From contig CAVSFF010000009.1 of the NCBI GenBank assembly GCA_963727285.1, positions 1,178,001 to 1,242,000 of the forward strand: 64,000 nucleotides of DNA. Reading direction: 5' to 3'. How positions within the stretch are numbered: the stretch's first letter is position 1; each line of letters opens with the position of its first letter. A model generated the notes under the pieces. The model had not been told where the DNA came from, searched no databases, and worked only from the letters and a program-made list of their open reading frames with translations. The DNA comes from CAITWD01 sp963727285. Lineage in GTDB: Bacteria; Actinomycetota; Thermoleophilia; Miltoncostaeales; Miltoncostaeaceae. Both the position numbers and the translations under genes were made by a program. Positions 17,161-26,483 of the stretch are shown one piece after another.

Positions 17161-18945
17161 GTGTTTTCCAAAGTCCTCGTAGCCAACCGCGGCGAGATCG
17201 CGATCCGCGTCTTCCGGACCCTCCGCGAACTGGGGATCGCCTCGGTCGGCGTGTACAGCGAAGTCGATCGTGACGCGCCCTTCGTCAGCTATGCCGACGA
17301 GGCCTACCTGATCGGGCCCGGGCCGGCCGCCGAGAGCTACCTCAAGTACGAGGTCATCATCGACACGGCACTGCGCGCCGGCGCCGAGGCGATTCACCCC
17401 GGGTACGGGTTTCTGGCCGAGAACGCGACCTTCGCGCGGGCCTGCGCGACCGCCGGCATCGCCTTCGTCGGGCCGTCGCCCGAGGCGATCGATGCGATGG
17501 GATCGAAGATCGAAGCCCGAGCGCTGATGGACGCCGCCGGCGTCCCGATCGTGCCCGGCGTCACCGACCCGGTCGACACGGTCGCCGATGCCCGGACGAT
17601 CGCCGAGGACATCGGCTACCCGGTCGCGGTGAAGGCGGCCGCGGGCGGTGGCGGCAAGGGCTTTCGGGTGGCCCTCACCCCGGCCGACCTCGAGGATGCC
17701 TTCGAGGGTGCCCGGCGCGAGGCGGAGAAGTTCTTCGCCGATACGGTCGTGTACCTCGAGCGCTATCTGCCGCACCCTCGCCACGTGGAGATCCAGATCC
17801 TGGCCGACGGCGCCGGCAACTGCATCTGGCTGGGCGAGCGCGACTGTTCGGTGCAGCGCCGGCACCAGAAGCTCGTCGAGGAGACACCGAGTCCCGTGGT
17901 GTCCGACGACCTGCGGCAGCGGATGGGTGCGGCGTCGGTCCGCGCCGCCCGCGCCGTCGACTACGTCTCGGCCGGGACCCTCGAGTATCTGGTCTCCGGC
18001 GAGGAGTTCTTCTTCCTCGAGATGAACACGCGCATCCAGGTCGAGCACACGATTACCGAGATGGTGGTCGGCGTCGATCTCATCCGCGAACAGTTGCGGA
18101 TCGCCGCCGGCGAGCCGATGTCGCTGACCCAGGAAGATGTCCGTCCGCGCGGGCATGCCTTTGAATGCCGCATCAACGCCGAGGACGCAACCAAGCGCTT
18201 CCTCCCGTCACCGGCCCTGATCACCGCGTACCGGGAGCCCACCGGCCCGGGTGTACGTGTCGATTCCGGCGTCCGTGCCGGCACGCAGATCGCGGAGATC
18301 TACGACCCGATGGTCGCCAAACTGATCGTGTGGGACGTCGATCGGGAGTCGGCGCGGCGGCGCATGCTGCGCGCGCTCGCCGAGTATGTGGTGGAAGGCC
18401 CCGCGACGTTGATCCCGTTTCACACCTGGCTGTTCGGGCTCGACGAGTTCATCGCCGGGGGCGCGTGCCACGACGAGCTGGCGCGGTTGGCCGACACGGC
18501 GACACCGCTCCCGGGCACCGCCTCGGCGCCGATGGGTGGTGCGGCCACCGTGGTCGAGGAGGCCGAGCCGGAGGTGATCCGCGAGGTGGTCGCGGAGGTC
18601 GACGGCCGCCGCTTCGGCGTGCGCCTGCGCATCCCGGCCAGCCAGGCCGGCGCCGCCGCGCAAGGGGTTCCCGCCAAGCGCAAGACCCGCGGCGGCGGCC
18701 ACAGCACCGCCAGCGGCAAGCCGGGACAGCCGACAGAGGCCGTGACCACCCCGATGCAGGGCACCGTGTTGCGGGTGCTGGTGACCGAGGGCCAGGAAGT
18801 TGCCGAGGGCGACGTGCTCTGCATCGTCGAGGCCATGAAGATGGAAAACGAGGTCGCCGCCCACCGTGCCGGTGTGGTGCGGAGCCTGTCCGTCGCCGAG
18901 GGTCAGTCGGTCGACGCCGACCAGGTCATCGCCATCGTCGATTAG
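17161..18945 (+). CDS. Acyl-CoA carboxylase alpha subunit (biotin carboxylase + biotin carrier)
   Basis: A 594-residue two-domain protein. The biotin carboxylase part (residues 1 to about 450) has VLVANRGEIAIRVFRTLREL, the ATP-grasp loop KAAAGGGGKGFRV, ERDCSVQRRHQKLVEE and the active-site EMNTRIQVEH. The C-terminal carrier domain ends in the biotinylation motif EAMKMEN. A Gly/Lys/Ala-rich linker separates them. GTG 17161 was chosen because the product starts directly at VFSKVLVANRGE, with GGAG upstream. The gene ends four bases into the convergent sigma gene. Confidence 0.93.
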   Translation: MFSKVLVANRGEIAIRVFRTLRELGIASVGVYSEVDRDAPFVSYADEAYLIGPGPAAESYLKYEVIIDTALRAGAEAIHPGYGFLAENATFARACATAGIAFVGPSPEAIDAMGSKIEARALMDAAGVPIVPGVTDPVDTVADARTIAEDIGYPVAVKAAAGGGGKGFRVALTPADLEDAFEGARREAEKFFADTVVYLERYLPHPRHVEIQILADGAGNCIWLGERDCSVQRRHQKLVEETPSPVVSDDLRQRMGAASVRAARAVDYVSAGTLEYLVSGEEFFFLEMNTRIQVEHTITEMVVGVDLIREQLRIAAGEPMSLTQEDVRPRGHAFECRINAEDATKRFLPSPALITAYREPTGPGVRVDSGVRAGTQIAEIYDPMVAKLIVWDVDRESARRRMLRALAEYVVEGPATLIPFHTWLFGLDEFIAGGACHDELARLADTATPLPGTASAPMGGAATVVEEAEPEVIREVVAEVDGRRFGVRLRIPASQAGAAAQGVPAKRKTRGGGHSTASGKPGQPTEAVTTPMQGTVLRVLVTEGQEVAEGDVLCIVEAMKMENEVAAHRAGVVRSLSVAEGQSVDADQVIAIVD

Positions 18946-19955
18946 GCGGCGTCGCGGAAGCCCGCCAGCTCCTGATCGGCGGCCAGCGCGCGCAGCGCGC
19001 GGGCTTCGGTGCGGCGCACCGCGTCGGGTGAGATCTGCATCGCGCGCGCCGTGTCGGCGCCCGAGTGGGGCACCTCGCCATCGATGCCGTAGCGCAGTTG
19101 CATGACGCGACGGTCCCTGTCCGGCAGCCGTCGAAGTGCGCGCGACAGGGCGTCGGCCTGCTCGCCGCTGGCGATGTCCTCGAACGGGGCGGGCGTGGTG
19201 TCGGCGACCTCGATGATGTCGCCGAGGGTCGCGTCCCGGTCTTCGCCGACCGGGCGGTCGAGGCTGGCGACAACACGCGCATTGTCGCGGACCCCGGACA
19301 CCCAGCTGGCGGGCATCCCGGTCTCCTCGGCGATCTGCGCATCGGTCGGGCGGGTCCCCAGACGCTGCTCGAGCTCACGCTCGACGCGGGTGACCGCGCG
19401 TTCGCGTTCGACCGCGTGGATCGGAAGACGGATCGTCCGTCCCGAGTCGGCCAGACCCCGCTGGACGGCCTGTCGGATCCACCATGTGGCGTAGGTCGAG
19501 AATTTGAGGCCGCGGCGCCAGTCGAAGCGCTCGACCGCCCGGATCAATCCGACCACGCCTTCCTGGATCAGGTCGAGCAACCCGAGACCTTGGCCCTGGT
19601 AGGGCTTTGCGATCGCCACGACCAGACGCAGGTTGCTCCGGACCATCAGATCGCGGGCGCGGTCGTCGCCGGCCTCGATCCGCTTGGCCAGCGCGATCTC
19701 CTGACCGGCGGTCAAGAGCGGAATGTCGCGCATCTGGCCGAGGAACAGTTGCAGCGCGTCGACGGTGGGCGTGTCGCCGTCGGTCGACCAGACCGCGTCG
19801 TCGTCGAGGCGTTCGGGTGCCGGCGGAGCCGGGGCGAGCGCGGGGCCCGGGCGGCGGGCATCGGGTGATTTGCGACGGCGGGTCCGCAGCGGCGCGGACC
19901 ACGCGGGCATGGATGCGGTGTCGGTACCCGACAGGGGAAGGGCGGTCGTGCTCAT
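18942..19955 (-). CDS. Second sigma-70 family sigma factor (group 2-like)
   Basis: A 337-residue sigma factor with region 1.2 (DALQLFLGQMRDIPLLT), region 2 (LRLVVAIAKPYQGQGLGLLDLIQEG, LKFSTYATWWIRQAV), region 3 and a region 4 whose helix-turn-helix (DTARAMQISPDAVRRTE) diverges from the primary factor. Region 1.1 is replaced by a Pro/Ala/Arg-rich N-terminus. It is therefore probably an alternative sigma for stationary phase or stress. ATG 19955 is used; ATG 19991 is an alternative, and neither has a good ribosome site. The universal stress gene transcribed from the same strand lies just upstream. Confidence 0.88.
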   Translation of the reverse strand: MSTTALPLSGTDTASMPAWSAPLRTRRRKSPDARRPGPALAPAPPAPERLDDDAVWSTDGDTPTVDALQLFLGQMRDIPLLTAGQEIALAKRIEAGDDRARDLMVRSNLRLVVAIAKPYQGQGLGLLDLIQEGVVGLIRAVERFDWRRGLKFSTYATWWIRQAVQRGLADSGRTIRLPIHAVERERAVTRVERELEQRLGTRPTDAQIAEETGMPASWVSGVRDNARVVASLDRPVGEDRDATLGDIIEVADTTPAPFEDIASGEQADALSRALRRLPDRDRRVMQLRYGIDGEVPHSGADTARAMQISPDAVRRTEARALRALAADQELAGFRDAA

Positions 19956-20069
19956 TACCGAAAGTCTGCGGGCACGACGGTGATTCGGCATCAGGGAGTC
20001 CCCGTACCCGCGGTACGCGCGAGAACGGGACCGCGGGTCAGGGCCCCCGGTGCGGGTGTGGCGGCGCGA

Positions 20070-20537
20070 TCAGCCGGCCGCGGCCGTGTCGTCGACCAAT
20101 TCCGGGCGGACGAGGTGCACGTCGCAGGGCGAGTGGTAGGCGACGTAGGTCGCGAACGACCCGAGCAGGGCGCGGTCGAAATGGCCGCGGTGGGACGCCG
20201 CGACGACCAGGTCGACGCCGGAGTCCTTGGCCCAGCTCACGACGGAGATGCCCGGGTGCCCCTCCAGGAGGACTCCGTCGACCTTCGCCTGTGAGCCCGC
20301 CGTATGCAGCTGGTTCTGCGTCTCGGTGACGACGTCCCGGAGCCACGATTCGGCGCTGTCGAACAGCCCGGAGATGTCCGGGGTCGGCGTCGCCATCATC
20401 GCGATCGGCTGGGTCACGACGTGCAGGAGCGTCAGGGTGCCCGTGTCGTCGAGCATCCGGGCACCGGCGGTGATCACCGCCTTGTGTGCCATCGATCCCT
20501 CGACGCAGCACGCGACGTGCCGGTAGCCAGGTCCCAT
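20070..20537 (-). CDS. Universal stress protein (UspA family)
   Basis: A 155-residue single-domain UspA protein with an initial strand (YRHVACCVEGS), LTLLHVVTQP, VDLVVAASHRGHFDRALLGS and a final CDVHLVRP. The ATP-binding type motif G-x2-G-x9-G-S/T is only partly kept (RGHFDRALLGSFA), so nucleotide binding is uncertain. ATG 20537 has AAGGA six bases upstream, which rules out the longer frame. The stress trigger cannot be judged. Confidence 0.85.
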   Translation of the reverse strand: MGPGYRHVACCVEGSMAHKAVITAGARMLDDTGTLTLLHVVTQPIAMMATPTPDISGLFDSAESWLRDVVTETQNQLHTAGSQAKVDGVLLEGHPGISVVSWAKDSGVDLVVAASHRGHFDRALLGSFATYVAYHSPCDVHLVRPELVDDTAAAG

Positions 20538-20683
20538 GTCGTTCCTTTCGTATGACGGGTCACTCACAGGGTCCCGCACGGGGCCCGGCAAGGCATCGGT
20601 GATGCCCCACGTAGTCGTATCGGGAGTATCCCTGATCCAGGGTGTTTCCGCCGGAATTCGCAGGTGTTCCGGCGGCCGGAACG

Positions 20684-20722
20684 ACGACAGCCCCCTGTCG
20701 CGGTGCGGCAGGGGGCTGTCGT
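20684..20722 (-). terminator. Strong hairpin terminator after sucD
   Basis: A perfect 14-bp stem (20684-20697 with 20709-20722, core ACGACAGCCCCCTG) with an 11-base loop lies about 50 bases beyond the sucD stop. No other gene occupies 20538-20770. Confidence 0.7.
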
Positions 20723-20770
20723 TGGTCGAACACCGGCCGGGCGCGCCGACCGGGGTGATGCGATCCGCGT

Positions 20771-21646
20771 CTACCGGCTTGCCAGGGTCTCCTGGACGAG
20801 CTGGGCGACCTCGGTGGGGTTCGTCCCCACCCGGACGCCCTTGGCCTCCAGGGCCTGCTTCTTGCCCTGGGCGGTACCGGACGAACCGGTGATGATGGCA
20901 CCGGCGTGGCCCATCTGCTTGCCGGGCGGCGCCTGGAAACCGGCGATGTAGCTGACAACCGGAGTGGAAACGCGTTCGGCGATGAAGTCCGCCGCCTTCT
21001 CCTCCTCGTTGCCACCGATCTCTCCGACCATGACGATCAGGTCGGTCTCGGGGTCCTCGTCGAAGCGGCCGACGATGTCGATGAACGACGAGCCGACGAC
21101 CGCGTCGCCGCCGATGCCGACGACCGTGCTCTGGCCGATCCCGAGCAGCGCCAGTTCCTTGGAGATCTGGTAGGTCAGCGTGCCGGAGCGCGAGACCAGG
21201 CCGACGCGGCCGGGGTTGAAGACCTGCGTCGGCATGATGCCGACCGAGGCCAGGCCCGGGCTGATGATGCCGGGGCAGTTCGGTCCGATGAGCGTCTGGT
21301 TGCCACGACGCAGGTGCGTGTACACCTGGAGCATGTCGTGGGCCGGAATACCCTCGGTGATGCAGATGATCAGGTCCACGCCGCTCTCGATCGCCTCGTA
21401 GAGGGCGTCGGTCGCAAACCGCGGCGGCACGAAGACCATCGCCGTGTTGGCGCCGGTCTCCTCGACGGCGTCGCGGACGGTGTTGTAGACGGGGATGCCG
21501 TCAACGTCCTGCCCGGCCTTGCCCGGGGTCACGCCGGCGACCACGTTGGTGCCGTAGGCCTTGTTGCGGGTTGCGTGGAACGCGCCCTCGCGGCCCGTGA
21601 TGCCCTGCACGACCAGCTTGGTGTTCTTGTCGACCAGGATGCTCAC
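20771..21646 (-). CDS. sucD: Succinyl-CoA synthetase alpha subunit
   Basis: TCA-cycle enzyme subunit that binds CoA and carries the phosphohistidine. The 291-residue sequence has the CoA-binding fold start (VQGITGREGAFH), CITEGIPAHDM, GPNCPGIISP and the active-site MGHAGAII. It starts two bases after the sucC stop, so the pair is one operon transcribed sucC-sucD and ends at the hairpin 20684-20722. Confidence 0.95.
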   Translation of the reverse strand: MSILVDKNTKLVVQGITGREGAFHATRNKAYGTNVVAGVTPGKAGQDVDGIPVYNTVRDAVEETGANTAMVFVPPRFATDALYEAIESGVDLIICITEGIPAHDMLQVYTHLRRGNQTLIGPNCPGIISPGLASVGIMPTQVFNPGRVGLVSRSGTLTYQISKELALLGIGQSTVVGIGGDAVVGSSFIDIVGRFDEDPETDLIVMVGEIGGNEEEKAADFIAERVSTPVVSYIAGFQAPPGKQMGHAGAIITGSSGTAQGKKQALEAKGVRVGTNPTEVAQLVQETLASR

Positions 21647-21648
21647 GG

Positions 21649-22794
21649 TCAGACCCCCTTCGCCAGCTCGACGGCGCGCTCGGCGGCGGCGAGCATGGTC
21701 GCTTCGACGACGACGTTGGACGGTGCCTGCTCGGCGATGATCTTGCGACCCTCGTCCTCGTTGGTGCCGTCCAGGCGCACGACGATCGGCAGTGTGGCGC
21801 CGAGCTTGTCGAGAGCGGTGAGCAATCCCTTGGCGACCTCGTCACAGCGCGTGATGCCGCCGAAGATGTTGATCAGCAGCACCTTGACCTTCGGGTCCGA
21901 GAGCAGGACCTCGAGCGCGGCCACGACCTCGTCGGCCTTTGAGCCGCCGCCGGCGTCGAGGAAGTTCGCCGGACGTCCGCCGGCCAGGGCGACGACGTCG
22001 AGGGTGCTCATCACGAGCCCCGCGCCGTTGCCGAGGATTCCGACGTCGCCGTCGAGCTTGACGTACGTGACGCCCTTCTCCTGGGCGAGACGCTCCTGCG
22101 GGTCCTCGGTCACCGACTGCTGCAGTTCGAGCAGGTCGGGGTGGCGGTAGAGCGCGTTGTTGTCGATGGTGACCTTCGCGTCGAGCGCGACGACCTCACC
22201 GGACGCGGTCCAGATCAGCGGATTGATCTCCACCAGCATGGTGTCGAGATCCGTGAATGCCCGGTACAGCTGCTGCAGGATCTTGACGACCCCGCCCTGG
22301 GCACCCGCGTCGATGCCGGCGTGGTACACGAGCCAGCGGGCGTGGTGGGCCTGGAAGCCGGTCAGCGGGTCGATGTGCAGCGTCGCGAGTTTTTCGGGCT
22401 CGGTGGCGGCCACCTCTTCGATGTCCATGCCGCCCGCTGCCGACAGCATGACCAGCGGCTTCTTCTCGCTGCGGTCGAACGTGACGGAGGCGTAGTACTC
22501 CTTGACGATCTCCGAGGCCGACTCGATCCACACGGTGTGGACGATGTGGCCGCGGATGTCCATGCCGAGGATGTTGCGCGCGTGCTCCTCGGCTTCTTCG
22601 GGCGTATCGGCGAGCTGAATGCCACCAGCTTTGCCGCGTCCGCCGATCTGCACCTGCGCCTTGACAACAACCTTGCCACCGATGCGCTCTGCGGCCGCGC
22701 GCGCGGCCTGCGGAGTATCGGCGACTTCGCCGCTCGGGACGGGAATCCCGTGGCGTGCGAACAGTTGCTTGCCCTGATATTCAAAAAGGTCCAA
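21649..22794 (-). CDS. sucC: Succinyl-CoA synthetase beta subunit
   Basis: Nucleotide-binding ATP-grasp subunit of succinyl-CoA synthetase, 381 residues. It begins LDLFEYQGKQLFARHGIPVP and includes KAQVQIGGRGKAGG, LVEINPL, GNGAGLVM and NIFGGITRCDEVA. No ATG fits the conserved N-terminus; a TTG at 22794, with AGGGG seven bases upstream, gives the expected MDLFEYQGK start. The frame extends upstream to 22923 but that part is not family-like. Confidence 0.94.
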   Translation of the reverse strand: MDLFEYQGKQLFARHGIPVPSGEVADTPQAARAAAERIGGKVVVKAQVQIGGRGKAGGIQLADTPEEAEEHARNILGMDIRGHIVHTVWIESASEIVKEYYASVTFDRSEKKPLVMLSAAGGMDIEEVAATEPEKLATLHIDPLTGFQAHHARWLVYHAGIDAGAQGGVVKILQQLYRAFTDLDTMLVEINPLIWTASGEVVALDAKVTIDNNALYRHPDLLELQQSVTEDPQERLAQEKGVTYVKLDGDVGILGNGAGLVMSTLDVVALAGGRPANFLDAGGGSKADEVVAALEVLLSDPKVKVLLINIFGGITRCDEVAKGLLTALDKLGATLPIVVRLDGTNEDEGRKIIAEQAPSNVVVEATMLAAAERAVELAKGV

Positions 22795-22965
22795 GCGACG
22801 CCCCTGTGACGTGGTGACCAAGCAGTGAGCACCACGCGAGCGCAGTGCCACCGGCCATCCTACCCAGATCGATCGTCCCGACGGCGGGCCGGGTCGGTAC
22901 GTGGCGATCACCACTATCCACACGGGCCCCGCGCGATGCGGGGTCGGCCGCTAAAGTGCGGGGTC

Positions 22966-24054
22966 GTGTCGACTGCCATTTCATTCGCCCGGGGTGCTCC
23001 GTGCCCCGAAGCCCTGTCCGGCGACCTGATTGCGAACTGCACCGCGGCGGCGCTCGCTTCCGACGCCACGCGCGTGCTGTCGTACGGGACCGGCCAGGGG
23101 TATCCGCCCCTGCGCGAGGTGCTCGCGCAGGAACACGGGGTCAGCCCGGACCAGGTCTTCGTGACCAACGGGTCCCTCCAGGGCTACGTCTTCATGCTCG
23201 AGACGCTGCTGTCGCCCGGTGACCTGGTCGCCGTCGAGGCGCCGACCTACGACCGCGCCCTGCTGCAGCTGCGCCTGCACGGCATGGAGGTCCTGCCGGT
23301 TCCGGTGCAGCCGGACGGGCTCGACATCGACGCCTTGGCGGCGGCGTGCGCCGCCGGTCGCGTGCCGAAGCTGCTCTATACGATCCCGAACTTCCAGAAC
23401 CCCTCGGGGGCGACCCTGTCGGCGGCCAAGCGGACCGCGCTGCTCGAGCTCGTGGACCGCTACGGGTTCTGGCTGTTGGAGGACGACCCGTACGGCAAGC
23501 TGCGGTTCGAGGGCGCGCCCATCACGGGGCTGTTTGCGGCCCACGGCGGCGGCAAGGTGATGTTCACCTCGTCGTTCTCCAAGACCGTCGCGCCGGGGCT
23601 GCGAGTTGGGTACATCGTGGCCCCGAAGGACGTCGCGGGAACGCTTGCCGCGGCGGCGTCGCGGACGTACATCTCGCCGTCACTGCTCGCGGAGGCGGCG
23701 ATCGCGCAGCTGGTGACCGGTGGCCATCTCGAGGGCAACATCGCCCACGTGACCGACCTGATGCGCGATCGCCGGGATGCGATGGCGGCCGGGCTGGTGC
23801 ACATGCCGGAGGGGACCGTCTGTACGCCCCCCCAGGGCGGCTTTTTCATGTGGCTCGAACTCCCGGAGGGGCTGTCGGCGGACGCGCTGTTCGCACCTGC
23901 CGCTGACGCCGGCATCGCCTACGTCAAGGGCAGCGATTGCTTCCTCGACGGCGGCGAGCGCACGCTGCGGCTCGCCTACAGCGGTGTGAGCCCGGCCGAG
24001 ATCGCCGAGGGGATGGAGCGTCTGGGTACCGTGTTTCGGAGCGCGCTCACGTAG
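22966..24054 (+). CDS. PLP-dependent aminotransferase, class I/II (LysN/MocR-like fold)
   Basis: A 362-residue fold-type I aminotransferase. Key PLP features are YGTGQGYPPLREVLA, TNGSLQGYVFMLE, a YTIPNFQNPSG region, LLEDDPYGKLRF and the Schiff-base lysine in SSFSKTVAPGLRVGY. It resembles 2-aminoadipate and branched-chain type enzymes (LysN-like) without the GntR domain of MocR regulators. The substrate is not determinable. GTG 22966 has no ribosome site, but TAAAGT sits eight bases upstream, which would suit a leaderless transcript. Its stop overlaps the convergent hydrolase by eight bases. Confidence 0.88.
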   Translation: MSTAISFARGAPCPEALSGDLIANCTAAALASDATRVLSYGTGQGYPPLREVLAQEHGVSPDQVFVTNGSLQGYVFMLETLLSPGDLVAVEAPTYDRALLQLRLHGMEVLPVPVQPDGLDIDALAAACAAGRVPKLLYTIPNFQNPSGATLSAAKRTALLELVDRYGFWLLEDDPYGKLRFEGAPITGLFAAHGGGKVMFTSSFSKTVAPGLRVGYIVAPKDVAGTLAAAASRTYISPSLLAEAAIAQLVTGGHLEGNIAHVTDLMRDRRDAMAAGLVHMPEGTVCTPPQGGFFMWLELPEGLSADALFAPAADAGIAYVKGSDCFLDGGERTLRLAYSGVSPAEIAEGMERLGTVFRSALT

Positions 24055-25091
24055 CTCCGTGCGCCGCGCCGCGCCCGGCGACCGGGTGCGGCGCATGCAG
24101 CGGGGCCGCCGCCGCGGCGTCGTGGGTGCGCTCGGCCTGATGGGTGACCCACCGCACGGCCGCCTCGACCCCGTCGAGCTCGTGTCCGTCGAAGGTGTGG
24201 TTGGCGCCCTCGACGTATTCGAGGTGCACCTCGGGACAGCCGCCGTCGCGGGCGAGGCGTCGCAGCAATTCGCCCTCGGACTTCGGGATCAGCGGGTCGG
24301 CCCCGCGCCTGGATCAGCGCCAGGGGCACCCGCAGGAGCCCGACCCAGCGGCGTGACTCGGCCGAGAGGGCTTCCGGCCCGCGGGAGTGCCACCAGGTGC
24401 GGTACGTCCAGATCTCGGAATGCTCGGGCCGGTCCGTGGGACCGGTGGCCCGCTGCACGATGATGATGCGGTCCCGCTCGGGGTCGTCGGTGGCGCCCAT
24501 CTCGCGGGTGACGATCGCGCACATCTCGTTGTAGGAGGGGTTGCTCCCGAAGCGTTCCCAGCGCCGACGCAACGACAGCGGAAGCGAAAGCGGATGGGCG
24601 ATCGTGCAGACGCCGATCACCTCCGGCGGGGCTTGGACGGCCTGGTATTGGGCCACCATCGTCGATCCCATGCTGTACCCGAGCAGGATGATGCGCCGAA
24701 ACCCACGCTCGCGCAGGGCGCGCACCGCAGCCGCGATGTCGAGCTGGGCCTCGTCGAGGAGGCCGGTCCCGAAGAAGACGCCGTAGTTGGCCATGCGGGT
24801 GTTTGCCGTGAGGGCGGCGTATCCGCGTTCGGCCAGGTGGAAGGCCAGGCGGCGCGGCATGCCCGTCAGATAGTGGCCGACCGATCCGTGGATCACGAGC
24901 ACCGCCATGCGCGGGTCGACCGCCCCGCGCCGGGGCCGGAAGATCATCCCGTCCCAGTTGTGGTGGTCCTCGGTCGGGATCACGATCAGATCGGTCTCGA
25001 TGTCGGTGTCGTCCTGCCCGAACGCCGGCGCGCGACGGGCCAGCGGCTGGCGGGTCAGGCGCGGGTGGTATGCGTCGCGGGAACTGGTCAC
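24047..25091 (-). CDS. Alpha/beta hydrolase 1, frame interrupted
   Basis: A cytoplasmic-looking alpha/beta-hydrolase with the nucleophile elbow GYSMGS near residue 143. The N-terminal part runs from ATG 25091 to about LIQARG. At about base 24298 the sequence changes frame to ADPLIPKSEGELL, carrying the likely catalytic Asp, and then EGANHTFDGHEL with the catalytic His. One surplus base in a G/C run accounts for it; together the halves give about 347 residues. It shares TYRTWWHSRGP and overall layout with the next gene, so the two are tandem paralogues overlapping by four bases. The substrate is unknown. Confidence 0.8.
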
Positions 25092-25981
25092 GCGTGTTCC
25101 CGGAGCCAGCGCACCAGTGCCTGGATCGTGCTGAACTCGCGTCCGGCAAAGAAGTGGTCGGCCCCGTCGATGATCTCGATGTCGACGGCCGTGTTACCGC
25201 CCTCCCGCGCGACTGCGGCCAGGCGATCGACCTCGGCCGGATCAACGACCTGGTCGGCGGTGCCCTGGATCAGCAGGACGGGCGCCCGTACCTGGGCGAT
25301 CTGCAGGTGCGTCTTGGCGGCCGTTGCGGTCGGTCCCCGCGAATGCCACCAGGTGCGGTACGTGTACACCTCGGAATCCTTGGGCTGCGCGGTCGGGCCG
25401 CGGCTGTGTTCGACCACGAACAGCCGGTCGGCATCCGCTCCGGCCGGGTCGTCGACGACCTGTTCGGCCCGCGCGTAGATCTCCTCATAGGTGGGGCGCG
25501 CCCCCCAATGGGCCGCCCGCGTCTCCATCGCCTCGGGAAGTCCCCACGGCGCCCCCAGCAGCGCGAGCCCGCGCAGCCACGGCACGTGCTCGGTCGCGGC
25601 CCAGCGCGTGGACAGGGACGCGCCGCTCGAGTACCCCATCGAAATCAGGTGGTCCCAGCCGCCGACCCGGAGCCACTCGGCTCCGGCGGTGAGGTCCTGG
25701 CGCGCCAGATCGAAGATCCCGGGGCCGACTAGCTGGCCGATGTTGCCCATGCGGGTCTCGACGATCAGGACGGGGAATCCTTCGCGAGCGAGCGGCGCGG
25801 GCAGGAAGCGCAGCGTTCCGACGAGGAAGTTCCCCATGATCCCGTGCACGTGCATGCAGGCGGTACGTCGCCCGGTCATGCGCATGCGCCGGCGCGCGGC
25901 ACGCTCGTCGATGACGAACAGGGCGTCGTGCTCGTGCCCGTCGGCCGCGGTCAGCGTGACGAGCTGGTACTCGACCGGCAT
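25088..25981 (-). CDS. Alpha/beta hydrolase 2 (paralogue of its neighbour)
   Basis: A 297-residue alpha/beta-hydrolase with an intact frame. The elbow is GYSSGAS, the Asp loop GTADQVVDP and the His loop GADHFFAGREF. It shares the 11-residue motif TYRTWWHSRGP with hydrolase 1. It is the first gene of the two-gene unit, and its stop overlaps the next start (ATGA). No signal peptide or membrane helix is seen. It could be an esterase or a dienelactone-hydrolase-like enzyme, but the substrate is open. Confidence 0.82.
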   Translation of the reverse strand: MPVEYQLVTLTAADGHEHDALFVIDERAARRRMRMTGRRTACMHVHGIMGNFLVGTLRFLPAPLAREGFPVLIVETRMGNIGQLVGPGIFDLARQDLTAGAEWLRVGGWDHLISMGYSSGASLSTRWAATEHVPWLRGLALLGAPWGLPEAMETRAAHWGARPTYEEIYARAEQVVDDPAGADADRLFVVEHSRGPTAQPKDSEVYTYRTWWHSRGPTATAAKTHLQIAQVRAPVLLIQGTADQVVDPAEVDRLAAVAREGGNTAVDIEIIDGADHFFAGREFSTIQALVRWLREHA

Positions 25982-26372
25982 GGACCCCTACCTCGCCGGG
26001 GGCCCGGCCGAACGGCCGGTCGGGGACGTCAATTGTGTGGGTTTCCTGCACGCAGAGTCCGTGAAATCCCCCATGCCCCAAAGGGTAGTGCTTGGCGAGG
26101 ATTGTCGCGTGTCACAGCTGGCTCTCAGATTTGTCCGTCCGCGGTGCGACCGCACCCTGCCCCGTCCGATGGCGGCCGGCAGGATCGCCCTCGGCCGCGG
26201 CGGCACGCCGCCGCCCGTGTGGATCGCCGCGGCCCATCGGTTGGTTGTCTGTGCACACGTGCCCGGTGACCCCCGGGAAGTCCTGGCGCACCAGGGTGGG
26301 ATCAGTCGCTCCACCCGGCGCCGCGGATGTCTTCCGACCGCGCACGACCTCGTCGAACAAGGAGGGAAGTGA
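25982..26372. other. Intergenic region upstream of the cyd operon
   Basis: 391 bases with no convincing gene; the open frames on either strand lack family features and good ribosome sites. It contains a short palindrome TGTGCACA (26250-26257) and a loose dyad near 26101-26116. Neither is a clean Rex, FNR or ArcA site. Promoters for the divergent hydrolases and for cydA must lie here. Confidence 0.5.
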
Positions 26373-26483
26373 ATGCCCGTTAAGACGTCGGAAGCGACGT
26401 ACGGGATGGACGGACGAAGCGACAGGTCTCTTCGAATCGGACCGGGTGCAGCGCACGCCGGACCGGGGGAGGTGACGCCGTGA
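26373..26483 (+). CDS. Small ORF coupled to cydA (36 residues)
   Basis: ATG 26373 has a near-perfect ribosome site (AAGGAGGG, seven bases away). The frame (MPVKTSEATYGMDGRSDR onward) runs 36 codons and ends in TGA at 26481-26483, overlapping the cydA GTG by the usual four-base GTGA. The peptide is polar, rich in Gly, Arg and Pro, and has no membrane helix, so it is not a CydX-like subunit. It is either a true small protein or a leader ORF whose translation controls cydA. I recognise no homologue. Confidence 0.45.
   Translation: MPVKTSEATYGMDGRSDRSLRIGPGAAHAGPGEVTP

Noticed and set aside
26101..26116. Possible Rex-type site upstream of cydA
   Set aside because: Only a loose TTGT...CACA resemblance; the symmetric half-sites and spacing of Rex operators are not met.
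25491..26372. Open frame antisense to hydrolase 2 running into the cyd leader
   Set aside because: Composition typical of a shadow frame, no domain, and its first half is antisense to a clear hydrolase gene.
26112..26456. Minus-strand frame upstream of cydA
   Set aside because: No ribosome site or family features, and it overlaps the better supported small ORF on the plus strand.
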